A stretch of DNA of 64,000 nt from Bacteroidia bacterium. GTDB lineage: Bacteria > Bacteroidota > Bacteroidia > Chitinophagales > Saprospiraceae. The DNA lies in the NCBI GenBank assembly GCA_030430845.1, contig JAUIKE010000009.1, forward strand, positions 1 through 64,000, written 5' to 3'. Below are positions 56,540-64,000 of the stretch, piece by piece; the stretch's first letter is position 1, and every line of letters begins with the position of its first letter. The notes under the pieces are model-generated. The model was not told the DNA's origin. It did not search any database and saw only the letters and a list, made by a program, of their open reading frames with translations. The position numbers and the translations under genes were made by a program.

Positions 56540-57463
56540 CTATCCAGGAATTAAGCTTTCCTCAAATTTAGGCTTCTTCTTAAAAAAGGATCCTTTCAAC
56601 CACTCCCCTCCAAAAGCAGCGATGTTAAAAATAATCATCACGCTAGCAAAATAATACAGCCCCAGAAACAAACCGATCCCCACATGCATCAGAATCGTCA
56701 TCGTCAACCAGGCATACCTCGTTTTTTTCCAAAAAATGAAGAAGGGGTATCCAATCTCAACAAGTAATACCGACCAGCCAATGATTTTTGGAATAAAAGG
56801 ATACTCCGCTAAAAAGCTGACATCCACCGAGCGGAAGTTAAGCCCCATCATCGTCGTCCAGATCGCCTCGCCATTCCACCAATCGTACCCCAGCGCTTTG
56901 TCAAAACCGGAGATAAAATACACCAGGCAAACATGGATTTGCAGCACCCGAGTGTAAAATACCCAGGATTCCTTTTTGCGGTTTTTATTAAAAAATTGGA
57001 CGGATAATTGCTGTCCAACGGGAAAAACGATGCAGTAAAACAAACCCGCCAGTACAAAATAATCGACACCGTAGATATAATGCTGTCCGGAGTTCATAAA
57101 GGAGATCTGAAAAAACAAACAGATCAGAGCGGTCAAACTAGGAAGTACGCCTATTCCAAGTAGTAACAAAAAGCTCAGATAAGCACCAAACAGGACTTTA
57201 AGAGACAAAAATTCGGAGAAGCCGTAGCTCGCTAAAAAATCCGTCATCCAGGATAGCCTGGGCTGGAAAGATAAGAGCGGAAGCTCAACGATATCGGCGC
57301 GGAGATATCCATACTGGCCATAAATTTCCAGTAGATCCGGATATTGAGCAATCAGGATAATCATAGCCGCCAGGGCGATCCCTATTCTGAAAACGGCCAG
57401 GTTAATATTGTTTTCAGCTTTGAAAAAAAACTGGTCTATGCTTTTGAAAATGGAAGTATTCAT
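56540..57463 (-). CDS. HTTM domain protein (vitamin K-dependent gamma-carboxylase-like)
   Basis: A 307-residue integral membrane protein with about seven helices. It has the HTTM pattern: NINLAVFRIGIALAAMIILI, a YGQYGYLRADIVE loop, SGQHYIYGVDYFVLAGLFYC, and KALGYDWWNGEAIWTTMMG near the core, then TMTILMHVGIGLFLGLYYFA. Bacterial members are related to gamma-carboxylases but many lack the activity. It lies 5 bases downstream of a membrane-anchored partner gene. Confidence 0.85.
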   Translation of the reverse strand: MNTSIFKSIDQFFFKAENNINLAVFRIGIALAAMIILIAQYPDLLEIYGQYGYLRADIVELPLLSFQPRLSWMTDFLASYGFSEFLSLKVLFGAYLSFLLLLGIGVLPSLTALICLFFQISFMNSGQHYIYGVDYFVLAGLFYCIVFPVGQQLSVQFFNKNRKKESWVFYTRVLQIHVCLVYFISGFDKALGYDWWNGEAIWTTMMGLNFRSVDVSFLAEYPFIPKIIGWSVLLVEIGYPFFIFWKKTRYAWLTMTILMHVGIGLFLGLYYFASVMIIFNIAAFGGEWLKGSFFKKKPKFEESLIPG

Positions 57464-57468
57464 GACTA

Positions 57469-58035
57469 TTAAGGATTTGGATCGATGATGAATTCGTAGT
57501 TTTCGTGGGATGCGTAGTAAGGCCGTTCTCCTTGGCGGTATTCTTTCATAGAAGGCACGATGTAAAACATACTCATCAGGTCAATGTTGGAATAGCTAGG
57601 GTTTAACTGATGCATTCTTAAAGCCATGGACTGAGCCATCAGGTTTTTCACATCCTCGTTCTTTGTTTCTTTGAATTGGTTAAAGGCGGAAGTCATTCTG
57701 GATTTCCCTTCTGTAGAAAGAAAGGGTGACTCCTGTATACTGGTACCTTGATCTTCCGCTTCGAGCTTAAAATAGATGGTGTAGGAGTAGGGAGGATCCG
57801 GGGAAAAAAATCCATATCCGGTAATTCCGGTGAGGGAAGCATACCACTGGGTAACTCCTTTGACCTCTGTGCTGAAGCAATCGGTGACTTTCTCCAGGAC
57901 AGCCAGGGTATTTTCAGAAGCCTCTCTGAGTTCCAGCTTTTCCCTGAACGGATATACCCCGATCAGGTTGGTTAGCAGGATGCTGAAAACATGGATAAAC
58001 AAAAAGGCTAGTAAGAGTATTTTCTTCGTTTTCAT
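57469..58035 (-). CDS. Hypothetical membrane-anchored protein, partner of the HTTM protein
   Basis: A 188-residue protein from the ATG at 58035, beginning with a signal anchor (TKKILLLAFLFIHVFSILLT). The periplasmic part contains TQWYASLTGITGYGFFSPDP, KLEAEDQGTSIQESPFLS and a C-terminal GERPYYASHENYEFIIDP. I recognise the gene as a frequent neighbour of Bacteroidota HTTM genes, but not its function. A 5-base gap to the HTTM gene points to cotranscription. Confidence 0.65.
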   Translation of the reverse strand: MKTKKILLLAFLFIHVFSILLTNLIGVYPFREKLELREASENTLAVLEKVTDCFSTEVKGVTQWYASLTGITGYGFFSPDPPYSYTIYFKLEAEDQGTSIQESPFLSTEGKSRMTSAFNQFKETKNEDVKNLMAQSMALRMHQLNPSYSNIDLMSMFYIVPSMKEYRQGERPYYASHENYEFIIDPNP

Positions 58036-58075
58036 GATGTTGGAATTAAAGGAATGAACGGAAGAAGAGGGGGGT

Positions 58076-58123
58076 TTTTCTTTCTTTGTGAGGTGCCCGT
58101 TCGGACACCTCACAGAAAGAAAA
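58076..58123. terminator. Hairpin between the secreted 183-residue gene and the HTTM operon
   Basis: Arms TTTTCTTTCTTTGTGAGGTG and the complementary CACCTCACAGAAAGAAAA pair with one bulged T. It lies after the stop of the gene at 58176-58727 (minus) and 40 bases before the next start. Confidence 0.65.
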
Positions 58124-58175
58124 TGATGGATTTAAAATCGGTTCATGGGATGGTTCATGGGATTACAAACGTTCA

Positions 58176-58727
58176 CTATTTCTGGCGGATCGTCATACGC
58201 TGTGGTCTGTCAGCCTTCACGCTAACCACATTCGGTCCTTGGTATTTATTCATCAGCTTATCGATCTTACCGACGATATCTGCATTGATGCTAGGCGTTT
58301 TCAACCAGATGAAGGTACTTTCTGAGAACTTATCATCTGTGTGGACCTTATGTCTGAAGATACCTCCTTTACCTTTTGCTGCACCTTGCTGAGTGATCGT
58401 TTTTTTCACCAATTGTACCTGAGCAGGAGAAGATTTTCCGTAGGTTCTGACTGCTTTTCCGCGACTAACCTCCTGAATGCTGTAGGCTTGAGGGTCTACC
58501 TGTCTTAGCAAGGAAAGAAAAGCTCTTTCATCAGCGGGGCTCATTTTCAGGCCTTCGAAGTACCAGGTATTGTTATTTACCGGCTTAGCCTGTAGGTTGT
58601 CGATCTTCGCACTTTGTCGGGCCGGGGCCTTCGTTTGGGCGTTCGCTGAAAAATGAGAGAAAGTTGCTACCATTAATAAAGCGATCAGGCTGATGGTGCG
58701 GGTGAAAAGAGATTTTGGATTGTTCAT
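58176..58727 (-). CDS. Hypothetical secreted protein
   Basis: A 183-residue protein with signal peptide (TRTISLIALLMVATFSHFSA, cleavage near ANAQ). The mature part is basic, with AFLSLLRQVDPQAYSIQEVS, TQQGAAKGKGGIFRHKVHTD and a C-terminal VSVKADRPQRMTIRQK. No family is recognised. It stands alone, with a terminator behind it and a long repeat-filled region in front. Confidence 0.6.
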   Translation of the reverse strand: MNNPKSLFTRTISLIALLMVATFSHFSANAQTKAPARQSAKIDNLQAKPVNNNTWYFEGLKMSPADERAFLSLLRQVDPQAYSIQEVSRGKAVRTYGKSSPAQVQLVKKTITQQGAAKGKGGIFRHKVHTDDKFSESTFIWLKTPSINADIVGKIDKLMNKYQGPNVVSVKADRPQRMTIRQK

Positions 58728-58968
58728 TGTTCAATGATTTAATTTTGATTAAAAAAAGTTTGGTTTTTTGAAGTTTTGCGGATCGTTTTGTTCCGCTTTC
58801 GATACTTAATGACCGGGCAAGGAAATAGGTAAACTTCAAAAGGGCACTTTTTTTGTTTTTTTGTGAAAAAAGGGCAATCAACCACTTATAAAACCATGAT
58901 AATCAATTAATTATTTTTAATTTATTTTTTAAAAAAAAATGAATTTTCGTTGGTGGCGGTCTCTGACC

Positions 58969-59172
58969 GCCTAATCGGACAGCAAGCTTTAGCTTGCCAG
59001 GAGGGTAAACTTCAGTTTGCCCAAAACAGTATCTCGTCTTAGCAACAAAAAATAAGCAAACTAAAGTTCGCTGTCCGGGCAACTGTCTTATTGGGGTTAA
59101 ATTTATAACCGCCGAATTTAAGCAAGCTAAAGCTCGCTTTCCTGGCAAGCTAAAGCTTGCTGTCCATTAGGC
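58969..59172. repeat. MITE-like element with nested hairpins
   Basis: Near-perfect terminal inverted repeats of about 33 bases (58969-59002 and 59140-59172) enclose a 204-bp element. Inside are at least five short hairpins of the type GCAAGCTTTAGCTTGC. The frame through it gives no protein family. It lies in the 798-base gap 58728-59525, which holds no supported gene; the first 240 bases are AT-rich and unremarkable. Confidence 0.65.
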
Positions 59173-59215
59173 ACTTATTTTTTTAACGTTAATGAGACTG
59201 GTTCGTAATAGGTAA

Positions 59216-59374
59216 GGGGTTGTGTAAAAATGAGGAACGAGTTTTTACACAACCCCATTAAATTTTATTTGGGAGGTCGTTTTAAGAAAAAAACTTTGTT
59301 TTTTTCTTAAAACGACCTCCCAAAAGAATATTATTGGTTGTGTGAAAAGGCCGAAGGACTTTTTACACAACCCC
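59216..59374. repeat. Composite palindromic element, copy 3
   Basis: Element of 159 bp, nearly the reverse complement of 52878-53035, including the same central hairpin (59271-59321). The arms carry GAGGAACGAG on the left and CCGAAGGAC on the right. It ends about 150 bases before the ECF sigma gene. Confidence 0.85.
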
Positions 59375-59525
59375 ACCAACGTATTTTGCGTTCGGTGGTT
59401 TGGAAACCCGCCACGAGCGGAACAGCCGCTTTCGGCCCCGGCCACCAACACCTGTTAAATAACTTTTTTTCTTTAAAATCATTACTTTTATTACTCATCG
59501 GCAATTAAAGAACAAATATCCCTGC

Positions 59526-60119
59526 ATGGAAAACAACACCACCCTTAAAGACGAAGAAATTCTGGCAGGACTTTGTTCCGGAAAGAAGCAGGAAGAGGAT
59601 CGGGCCTTGATGGGCATGTACCAGGCCTATTTCGGCATGATCCAAAGCCATGTTGTCAAAAACAACGGCAGTCCGGAAGATGCAGAAGACATCTTCTGGA
59701 CCGGCATCGAAGCTTTCTGGAACAAAGCCAGACAGGACGACTTCTCTTTGAGTAGTACCGTAAAGACCTATTTCTACAGCATTTGCAAATACAAATGGCT
59801 GGAGGAACTCAGGCGAAGAAAAAGAAAAGACGACAAACACAATCCACTGGACAGCGACCACCAGGAGATCCCTGCAGATGTCGATATCAGTGGAGAAATC
59901 CTACAGGAAGAAAAGTATGAATGGCTTTGGAAAAAGATCCGGATGCTCAACGAAACCTGTATAAAACTATTAACCCATTTTTATGTACAAGGAGATTCCA
60001 TGAAACAAATTGCTGAAACGCTTGGCATGTCCAATAGCAATTCAGCTAAAAGTGCGGCCAGCAAATGTCGAAAACAGTTGGCAGTCTTGATCATGGAGGA
60101 CCCAAATTTTCCAGTTTAG
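59526..60119 (+). CDS. ECF RNA polymerase sigma factor
   Basis: A 197-residue sigma-70 family protein. Region 2 is MYQAYFGMIQSHVVKNNGSP with EDAEDIFWTGIEAFWNKARQ and the aromatic melting motif YFYSICKYKWLEELRRRK. Region 4 reads LNETCIKLLTHFYVQGDSMK, then IAETLGMSNSNSAKSAASKC. It belongs to the Bacteroidota ECF group often paired with TPR-containing membrane anti-sigma factors, and such a gene follows 79 bases later. Confidence 0.87.
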   Translation: MENNTTLKDEEILAGLCSGKKQEEDRALMGMYQAYFGMIQSHVVKNNGSPEDAEDIFWTGIEAFWNKARQDDFSLSSTVKTYFYSICKYKWLEELRRRKRKDDKHNPLDSDHQEIPADVDISGEILQEEKYEWLWKKIRMLNETCIKLLTHFYVQGDSMKQIAETLGMSNSNSAKSAASKCRKQLAVLIMEDPNFPV

Positions 60120-60144
60120 GGAATGTTAGTTTTTTAATTAAAAA

Positions 60145-60183
60145 AGTAGTGTTTCATCCGCCTCGAGCGGATGAAACACTACT
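60145..60183. repeat. Perfect 17-bp-arm hairpin between sigma factor and TPR gene
   Basis: AGTAGTGTTTCATCCGC (60145-60161) and its exact complement (60167-60183) around CTCGA. It starts 25 bases after the sigma stop and ends 15 bases before the next ATG. A terminator or attenuator between the two genes is possible. Confidence 0.65.
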
Positions 60184-60198
60184 GAAAATCGTTGCATT

Positions 60199-60957
60199 AT
60201 GTCAACCTATGATAAAGAATATCTACAAGAACAACATCTCCTGGGCAAGCTAAGCCCGGAGGAGCAAAAGGCTTTTGACCAGATCCTGGAGGCCGATCCC
60301 GATTTTGCTCGTGAGGTCAAGGCCGGCGAACTGGCGGTGGAAGGTTTGAAATCCCTTCACGTACACAATCGCGTTCAGGAGCTAAGAAAGCAGATGAGTG
60401 CCGGTCAGGGTGAGGAAAAACCAGAGAAGCCCGTAAAGAAAAAAGAGGGTAGAGTCATATCTCTCTTGCGCAGGCCGCTGAGTATTGCGGCTAGTGTGGC
60501 CCTGCTGATCGCGGCGGCTTATTTTATCTATCTGTCCTACGGCAGTCAATCGCTGTATGACCAATACAGCCGGCACCCTTCATTTTCGGTTACGGAGATG
60601 TCATCAGCGCCGTCTTATGATCTTTCAAGAGCCGAAACGGCCTTTCAGCAAGGAGATTATGAAGTAAGCCAGACGGAATTATCCGCTTACCTCGCCGAGA
60701 ATCCGACAGATACGATGGCCTTGCTTTTCCAGGGCATCTGTCAATTGGAATTGGATAATTTTTCTCAGGCGGAGCGTATTTTTGGCGATATCCGGGCAGG
60801 TACCTCTGATGTTCAGGAGCAGGGGGAGTGGTACCTGGCTTTGACGTATGTGAAACAGAAAGATACAGCGCGGGCGCGGGGCATTTTAAATGCTATTCCG
60901 CAGAGTTCAGAGAAGTATACTCAAGCACAAGAATTGCTGAAAAATATAGGAGAATAA
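60199..60957 (+). CDS. Membrane TPR protein, probable anti-sigma factor
   Basis: A 252-residue protein. The N-terminus (EYLQEQHLLGKLSPEEQKAF, ILEADPDFAREVKAGELAVE) is the anti-sigma-like head seen in Bacteroidota ECF operons, without a zinc site. One membrane helix (LSIAASVALLIAAAYFIYLS, about residues 94-113) separates it from a periplasmic part with two or three TPRs (AETAFQQGDYEVSQTELSAY; ALLFQGICQLELDNFSQAER). It should hold the upstream sigma factor at the membrane and sense envelope signals. Its stop codon lies in a hairpin arm shared with the convergent CHAT gene. Confidence 0.75.
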   Translation: MSTYDKEYLQEQHLLGKLSPEEQKAFDQILEADPDFAREVKAGELAVEGLKSLHVHNRVQELRKQMSAGQGEEKPEKPVKKKEGRVISLLRRPLSIAASVALLIAAAYFIYLSYGSQSLYDQYSRHPSFSVTEMSSAPSYDLSRAETAFQQGDYEVSQTELSAYLAENPTDTMALLFQGICQLELDNFSQAERIFGDIRAGTSDVQEQGEWYLALTYVKQKDTARARGILNAIPQSSEKYTQAQELLKNIGE

Positions 60958-61002
60958 AAAGGTAGGCTGACGGGTTTCGTCAGCCTACCTTTTTATTCTC
61001 CT
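60948..61002. terminator. Bidirectional terminator containing both stop codons
   Basis: Exact 25-bp arms (60948-60972 and 60978-61002) around GGTTT. The plus-strand stop TAA (60955-60957) is in the left arm and the minus-strand stop TAG (60985-60987) in the right. A/T tracts in both arms allow termination in both directions. Confidence 0.85.
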
Positions 61003-63816
61003 ATAAATAACAAATATCCCCACTAAAAGGACGACTAGTAATCCTAACAACAAGGAATGATTCCCTTTCCCACTTTCCAATTCCACCACTCCTTCATTCC
61101 CGTAATACACAAAACCTGCCCAATAATAAGGCGACTTCTGAAAAGCGGGAATATTGGGATCCTCCAGGTAATCAAGTTTTGTTTGTTGTAAAGCCTCCGA
61201 CTTGGGCGTTCCCACTGCCAGGGCTTCATAAAATCGAGCAAATAACTGAGCTGTAGATGCCTCGTTAACCGTCCATAGACTCGCGATCAGGCTGGCAGCG
61301 CCGGCAAAAGTAAAGCCCCTCGACAAGCTCATGACACCCTCGCCTTCAGCCAGGCGGCCAAGGCCCGTTTCGCAGGCACTGAGCGTAACCAGGTCGGCTT
61401 GCAAACTGAGTGCATAAATTTCCGGCAGGTATAGCGTGCTGTCAATGAATTCGATATGGGGAGGAGCCTCCAGTCCGGTTCCCTGAGCATGGGTGGAGAG
61501 ATGAAGGATTCGATAATTAGGACTTTCCCGACGAAAAGACGCCAGTTTAGCGCCGCCGTCTACCAAGATTTTTTTAGCCGGTATCCGGATGGCCTTCACC
61601 TCCTCTCGACTAAACCCCAGAGGAGGCAGGTTCCGGGGTTTTTCTTCGAAACCGGGCGCTACAGCCAGTAAGTTCTTTTTGGTATCGACCGATAAGTTTT
61701 TTAAATAAAAAAGCGTCGCCAGGGAATATCCGTACCCGATCTTCCATTTTTTGAGCAGAAAGGGGGCTGTGCTCCAGTTAGCTGTATGCGGTTCGTACAG
61801 TAAAGCGCTAAAAGGAAGGAAGTTCAACCAAGCGTCGGGAATAACAGTAATGGATTGGTCATCTCTAAGCGGATTTTCACCTAATAATAAGGTATAGAGT
61901 TCATGTGCTTCTGTCAAATAAGCGGCTCTTTCATTGCTAATTAGCTCTCTGGAATTAAAGCGGCGGATAAAATTTTGGGCCATGCCCAAAAGTTCATCAC
62001 TTTGACGCACCACCCGGAGATCTACCCTGGCATCTTTTTCTATGGTAAAAATGTATACATTCTCTTCTCCCACAAAGTATTCGATCAAGCGATCTGAAGA
62101 TGAGTTTTCCATCCATTGTCGAACCTGTTCGAAGATCAGCTCTTGCCGGGCCAGTGCATTTATACTCGGATACTTCTTTCTGATTGCCTCTCGCAAATCC
62201 TCCAACTGATCCCCTACCGCATTTTTTTCGAATAAAAAGCGTTTTTTGGCTCCTTCCTCTGTAGCCAGTTGGTATTCTTTTTCATAAAAGGAGTAATAAC
62301 GCAGCAATTCCTTTTCCTGAATAAACAAACTGTCCTGTTGTTGAAAAGAAGCCGTAGCCAAATTTTCCCGAATATTATCCAACAAAAGACTGGCCTTACT
62401 CCGCTCAGTAATCAAAAATGCCTTCTCTAAATAAGCCTCCTCATTTGTTGCTTCATATAATTGATAAGCCACCTGTAGGGCTTTTTCGGTACGATTCCGG
62501 CGGTAGGCCTGAAGCAATAGCTTAGCAGATTCATTTTCCAAAACCTGGCGCAACAGATTCTCTGCCTGGTACGCGAGATCATGACTACTCAATGACGCGC
62601 TTAAAAGTTGTTGATCTCCCCCTTCCTTGTAAAGACGAAACAAGGCATCGGCCTTCCCTTCTAAAGCTTCAGCAATGGTATTTTCTTCATAAAAAAACGC
62701 TGGTGAGGGGGCATCCAGCAAGTCATCAGGCTGAAAAGAAGGGATCACACAGCTCAGTGCTTCATGAAAATGACCGACCGCTTCCTGGTCTTGACCATTC
62801 AGCATTGACAAGTGCCCCAAGGCTATGAAAATCTTGGCCGAAGTTCGGTGATTTTGAGTCCCATACGCCTTGACGGCAAAAGACAAAGCCTGATCAAAGG
62901 CAAATTTAGCTTCGGAATAGGCTTTTTCGTCTATCAAAATATATCCTAAAATATAGTACGCTCCAGACACCCATTCATGGTAATCCGAATGTTCCGGCTC
63001 CCGGATGCCCGTCAAAATAGCGACAGCCGATCGGGCCGTACTGAGCGCCTCATCGAGTTGCCCTGTCTCCTGTCGGCTTTTGGCCAGATTGGACAGCAGC
63101 TGCCCCCGTCTGATCATCGGCAAAGAATCAATGGACAAGCCTTTTTGGTATTCGGTAATGGCTAGCTCGTTATTCCCTTCATTCCAATAAGTCAACCCAA
63201 TATTATTGTACAGCCCTCCTTTGATATCATAGGAATCTGTGTGTCGCAAGGCTTTTTCGTAAATATAGCGGGCTTTTTCATTGTCTCCGATCATGGTTAG
63301 GCAGGTACCCATGAGCTGGTAAACATATTCGACGATATTAAAGTCTTCGATTTCCTGCTCTAAAAAAATGCGTTCTGCCTCTTCCAGGGCCCTGATACTC
63401 GCCACTATCTGCCCCAGTTCAAAATGAACATATCCTTCGCTGGCATATACCCACATTAGAGACTCCCATTCGGCATAGTCATTGGGAGCCCGCCAAAGGT
63501 CAGCCAGGCCTTTTTCGATCACTTCCAGGGAGCGTTCCGGCTCATCGAAGTAGTACTGCCAATCCCAGTAGGTATCCAGCCAGCTTGTGAGGTCATCTTT
63601 TTGGCGATGGAAGTCCACTTTTTTTTCATAAAAAAAATCGACGCTATCGGCCGAGCCGCTGGTCGTTACTCTATCGATGTGCTTGATCAAAGTTCTCCAA
63701 TAGGTAGTGTCCTGGGAGGTGTAGGAGGAGGTGTTTTGGGCATAGAGGGGGGCTTGGGATAAAAAAAGGATATCCATTATTAAAAAAAACAGTAGATAAG
63801 AACATCTTGGGAGCAT
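60985..63816 (-). CDS. Membrane-anchored CHAT-domain protein with TPRs
   Basis: A 943-residue protein. A signal peptide (YLLFFLIMDILFLSQAPLYA) leads to a TPR solenoid (about 95-420; LMGTCLTMIGDNEKARYIYE, GGLYNNIGLTYWNEGNNELA), a helical linker, and the CHAT caspase-like domain (about 640-900) with His776 in HLSTHAQG and Cys815 in TLSACETGLG. A C-terminal helix (LLLGLLVVLLVGIFVIY, then RRIKR) anchors it. So the protease domain faces the periplasm. The substrate is unknown. It is convergent with the ECF sigma/TPR anti-sigma pair, a neighbourhood that recurs in this phylum. Confidence 0.9.
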   Translation of the reverse strand: MLPRCSYLLFFLIMDILFLSQAPLYAQNTSSYTSQDTTYWRTLIKHIDRVTTSGSADSVDFFYEKKVDFHRQKDDLTSWLDTYWDWQYYFDEPERSLEVIEKGLADLWRAPNDYAEWESLMWVYASEGYVHFELGQIVASIRALEEAERIFLEQEIEDFNIVEYVYQLMGTCLTMIGDNEKARYIYEKALRHTDSYDIKGGLYNNIGLTYWNEGNNELAITEYQKGLSIDSLPMIRRGQLLSNLAKSRQETGQLDEALSTARSAVAILTGIREPEHSDYHEWVSGAYYILGYILIDEKAYSEAKFAFDQALSFAVKAYGTQNHRTSAKIFIALGHLSMLNGQDQEAVGHFHEALSCVIPSFQPDDLLDAPSPAFFYEENTIAEALEGKADALFRLYKEGGDQQLLSASLSSHDLAYQAENLLRQVLENESAKLLLQAYRRNRTEKALQVAYQLYEATNEEAYLEKAFLITERSKASLLLDNIRENLATASFQQQDSLFIQEKELLRYYSFYEKEYQLATEEGAKKRFLFEKNAVGDQLEDLREAIRKKYPSINALARQELIFEQVRQWMENSSSDRLIEYFVGEENVYIFTIEKDARVDLRVVRQSDELLGMAQNFIRRFNSRELISNERAAYLTEAHELYTLLLGENPLRDDQSITVIPDAWLNFLPFSALLYEPHTANWSTAPFLLKKWKIGYGYSLATLFYLKNLSVDTKKNLLAVAPGFEEKPRNLPPLGFSREEVKAIRIPAKKILVDGGAKLASFRRESPNYRILHLSTHAQGTGLEAPPHIEFIDSTLYLPEIYALSLQADLVTLSACETGLGRLAEGEGVMSLSRGFTFAGAASLIASLWTVNEASTAQLFARFYEALAVGTPKSEALQQTKLDYLEDPNIPAFQKSPYYWAGFVYYGNEGVVELESGKGNHSLLLGLLVVLLVGIFVIYRRIKR

Positions 63817-63861
63817 ATGGAAGAGTGAGATTGTCTTTAGAAAAATTGTCCTGTATTAAAG

Positions 63862-63927
63862 TTAAAAATTAAACAGCGCTTGGGAAAAAGGCCTTCGCCT
63901 TTTTCCCAAGCGCTGTTTAATTTTTAA
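63862..63927. terminator. Perfect 31-bp-arm hairpin before the CHAT gene
   Basis: Arms 63862-63892 and 63897-63927 are exact complements around CTTC. It starts 5 bases downstream of the outer-membrane protein stop on the minus strand, and most probably terminates that transcript. Confidence 0.8.
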
Positions 63928-63931
63928 TCTT

Positions 63932-64000
63932 CTAAAACTTCCAGCTTGCATACACCTCCGCCGCATAGCGCGTCTGATCGCCCAGGCGAAAGTGAGTACG
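63932..64000 (-). CDS. Probable outer-membrane barrel protein, C-terminal fragment
   Basis: The minus-strand frame running in from the window edge gives 22 residues ending TRYAAEVYASWKF before a TAG. The alternating pattern and the terminal Phe are typical of the last beta strand of an outer-membrane protein recognised by BamA. The family cannot be told from this piece. Confidence 0.5.
   Translation of the reverse strand, partial: RTHFRLGDQTRYAAEVYASWKF

Noticed and set aside
58980-59165. Series of GCAAGCT hairpins as a CRISPR array or attachment site
   Set aside because: Repeats are short, in both orientations and unevenly spaced, and there are no cas genes nearby.
59245-59451. Open frame in composite repeat copy 3
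   Set aside because: It shares a repeat-derived peptide with the frame at 52876 and has no independent coding signal.

Overview
The window looks like a chromosomal segment of a Bacteroidota bacterium, most probably from the Saprospiria/Lewinella side of the phylum. This rests on several features: hybrid two-component regulators with propeller, Y_Y_Y and AraC domains; a type IX secretion sorting domain; DUF885, DUF547, DUF2024 and 2TM proteins; MacB/FtsX permeases; CHAT-TPR proteins; A-rich leaders without a clear Shine-Dalgarno sequence; and TATCTTTG-like promoter boxes. No tRNA, rRNA, CRISPR array, phage block or insertion sequence was seen. The only transposase is a REP-associated (RAYT) one.

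Layout. 1-3349: tail of a DUF885 protein, a three-gene ABC importer (lipoprotein, permease, ATPase) and a 2TM protein. 3358-8219 (minus): two genes with a 4-base overlap, a SIR2-like protein ending in an effector-associated domain, followed by an nSTAND1 NTPase carrying a long array of TPRs. This looks like an NTP-regulated conflict/defence module and is the best candidate here for an under-described system. 8331-18442: GPP34, DUF547, a fossil tail of an M20 amidohydrolase, an aldo/keto reductase, a methyltransferase, a pRiA4b-type protein, a dioxygenase-fold secreted protein, DoxX, and a secreted M28 peptidase with VCBS repeats. 18686-22766: proteostasis cluster (CbpA-like J protein, ClpB, thioredoxin). 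23046-26987: PadR plus FtsX-type permease, then a GAF-LuxR regulator. 26982-28000: RAYT transposase with its REP hairpins. 28132-33592: short-chain dehydrogenase, divergent QueA paralogue, SGNH hydrolase and a T9SS cargo protein. 33744-40156: giant hybrid two-component protein, a histidine kinase and a divergently transcribed globin. 40389-45157: DUF2024 and a secreted protein linked by a shared palindromic site; a MarR-cupin-YbaK operon bracketed by two copies of one repeat; an ECF sigma factor. 45205-49449: permease, polysaccharide deacetylase and esterase overlapping in one operon. 49596-56401: two-domain AAA+ ATPase, L-serine dehydratase and a secreted GH2 beta-galactosidase. 56540-58727: HTTM protein with a partner, and a small secreted protein. 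59526-63816: ECF sigma factor, a membrane TPR protein likely to be its anti-sigma factor, and a convergent membrane-anchored CHAT-TPR protein. The window closes in the tail of a probable outer-membrane barrel protein.

The intergenic DNA is unusually rich in long, near-perfect inverted repeats. Some are ordinary terminators. Others form families: a 120-160 bp composite palindrome with three full copies and one solo arm, REP pairs next to the RAYT gene, a 39-base hairpin with 10-bp tandem repeats in two copies, and a MITE-like 204-bp element. Several other hairpins end 13-18 bases before a start codon. Functional calls come from motifs read by eye; no database search was run.
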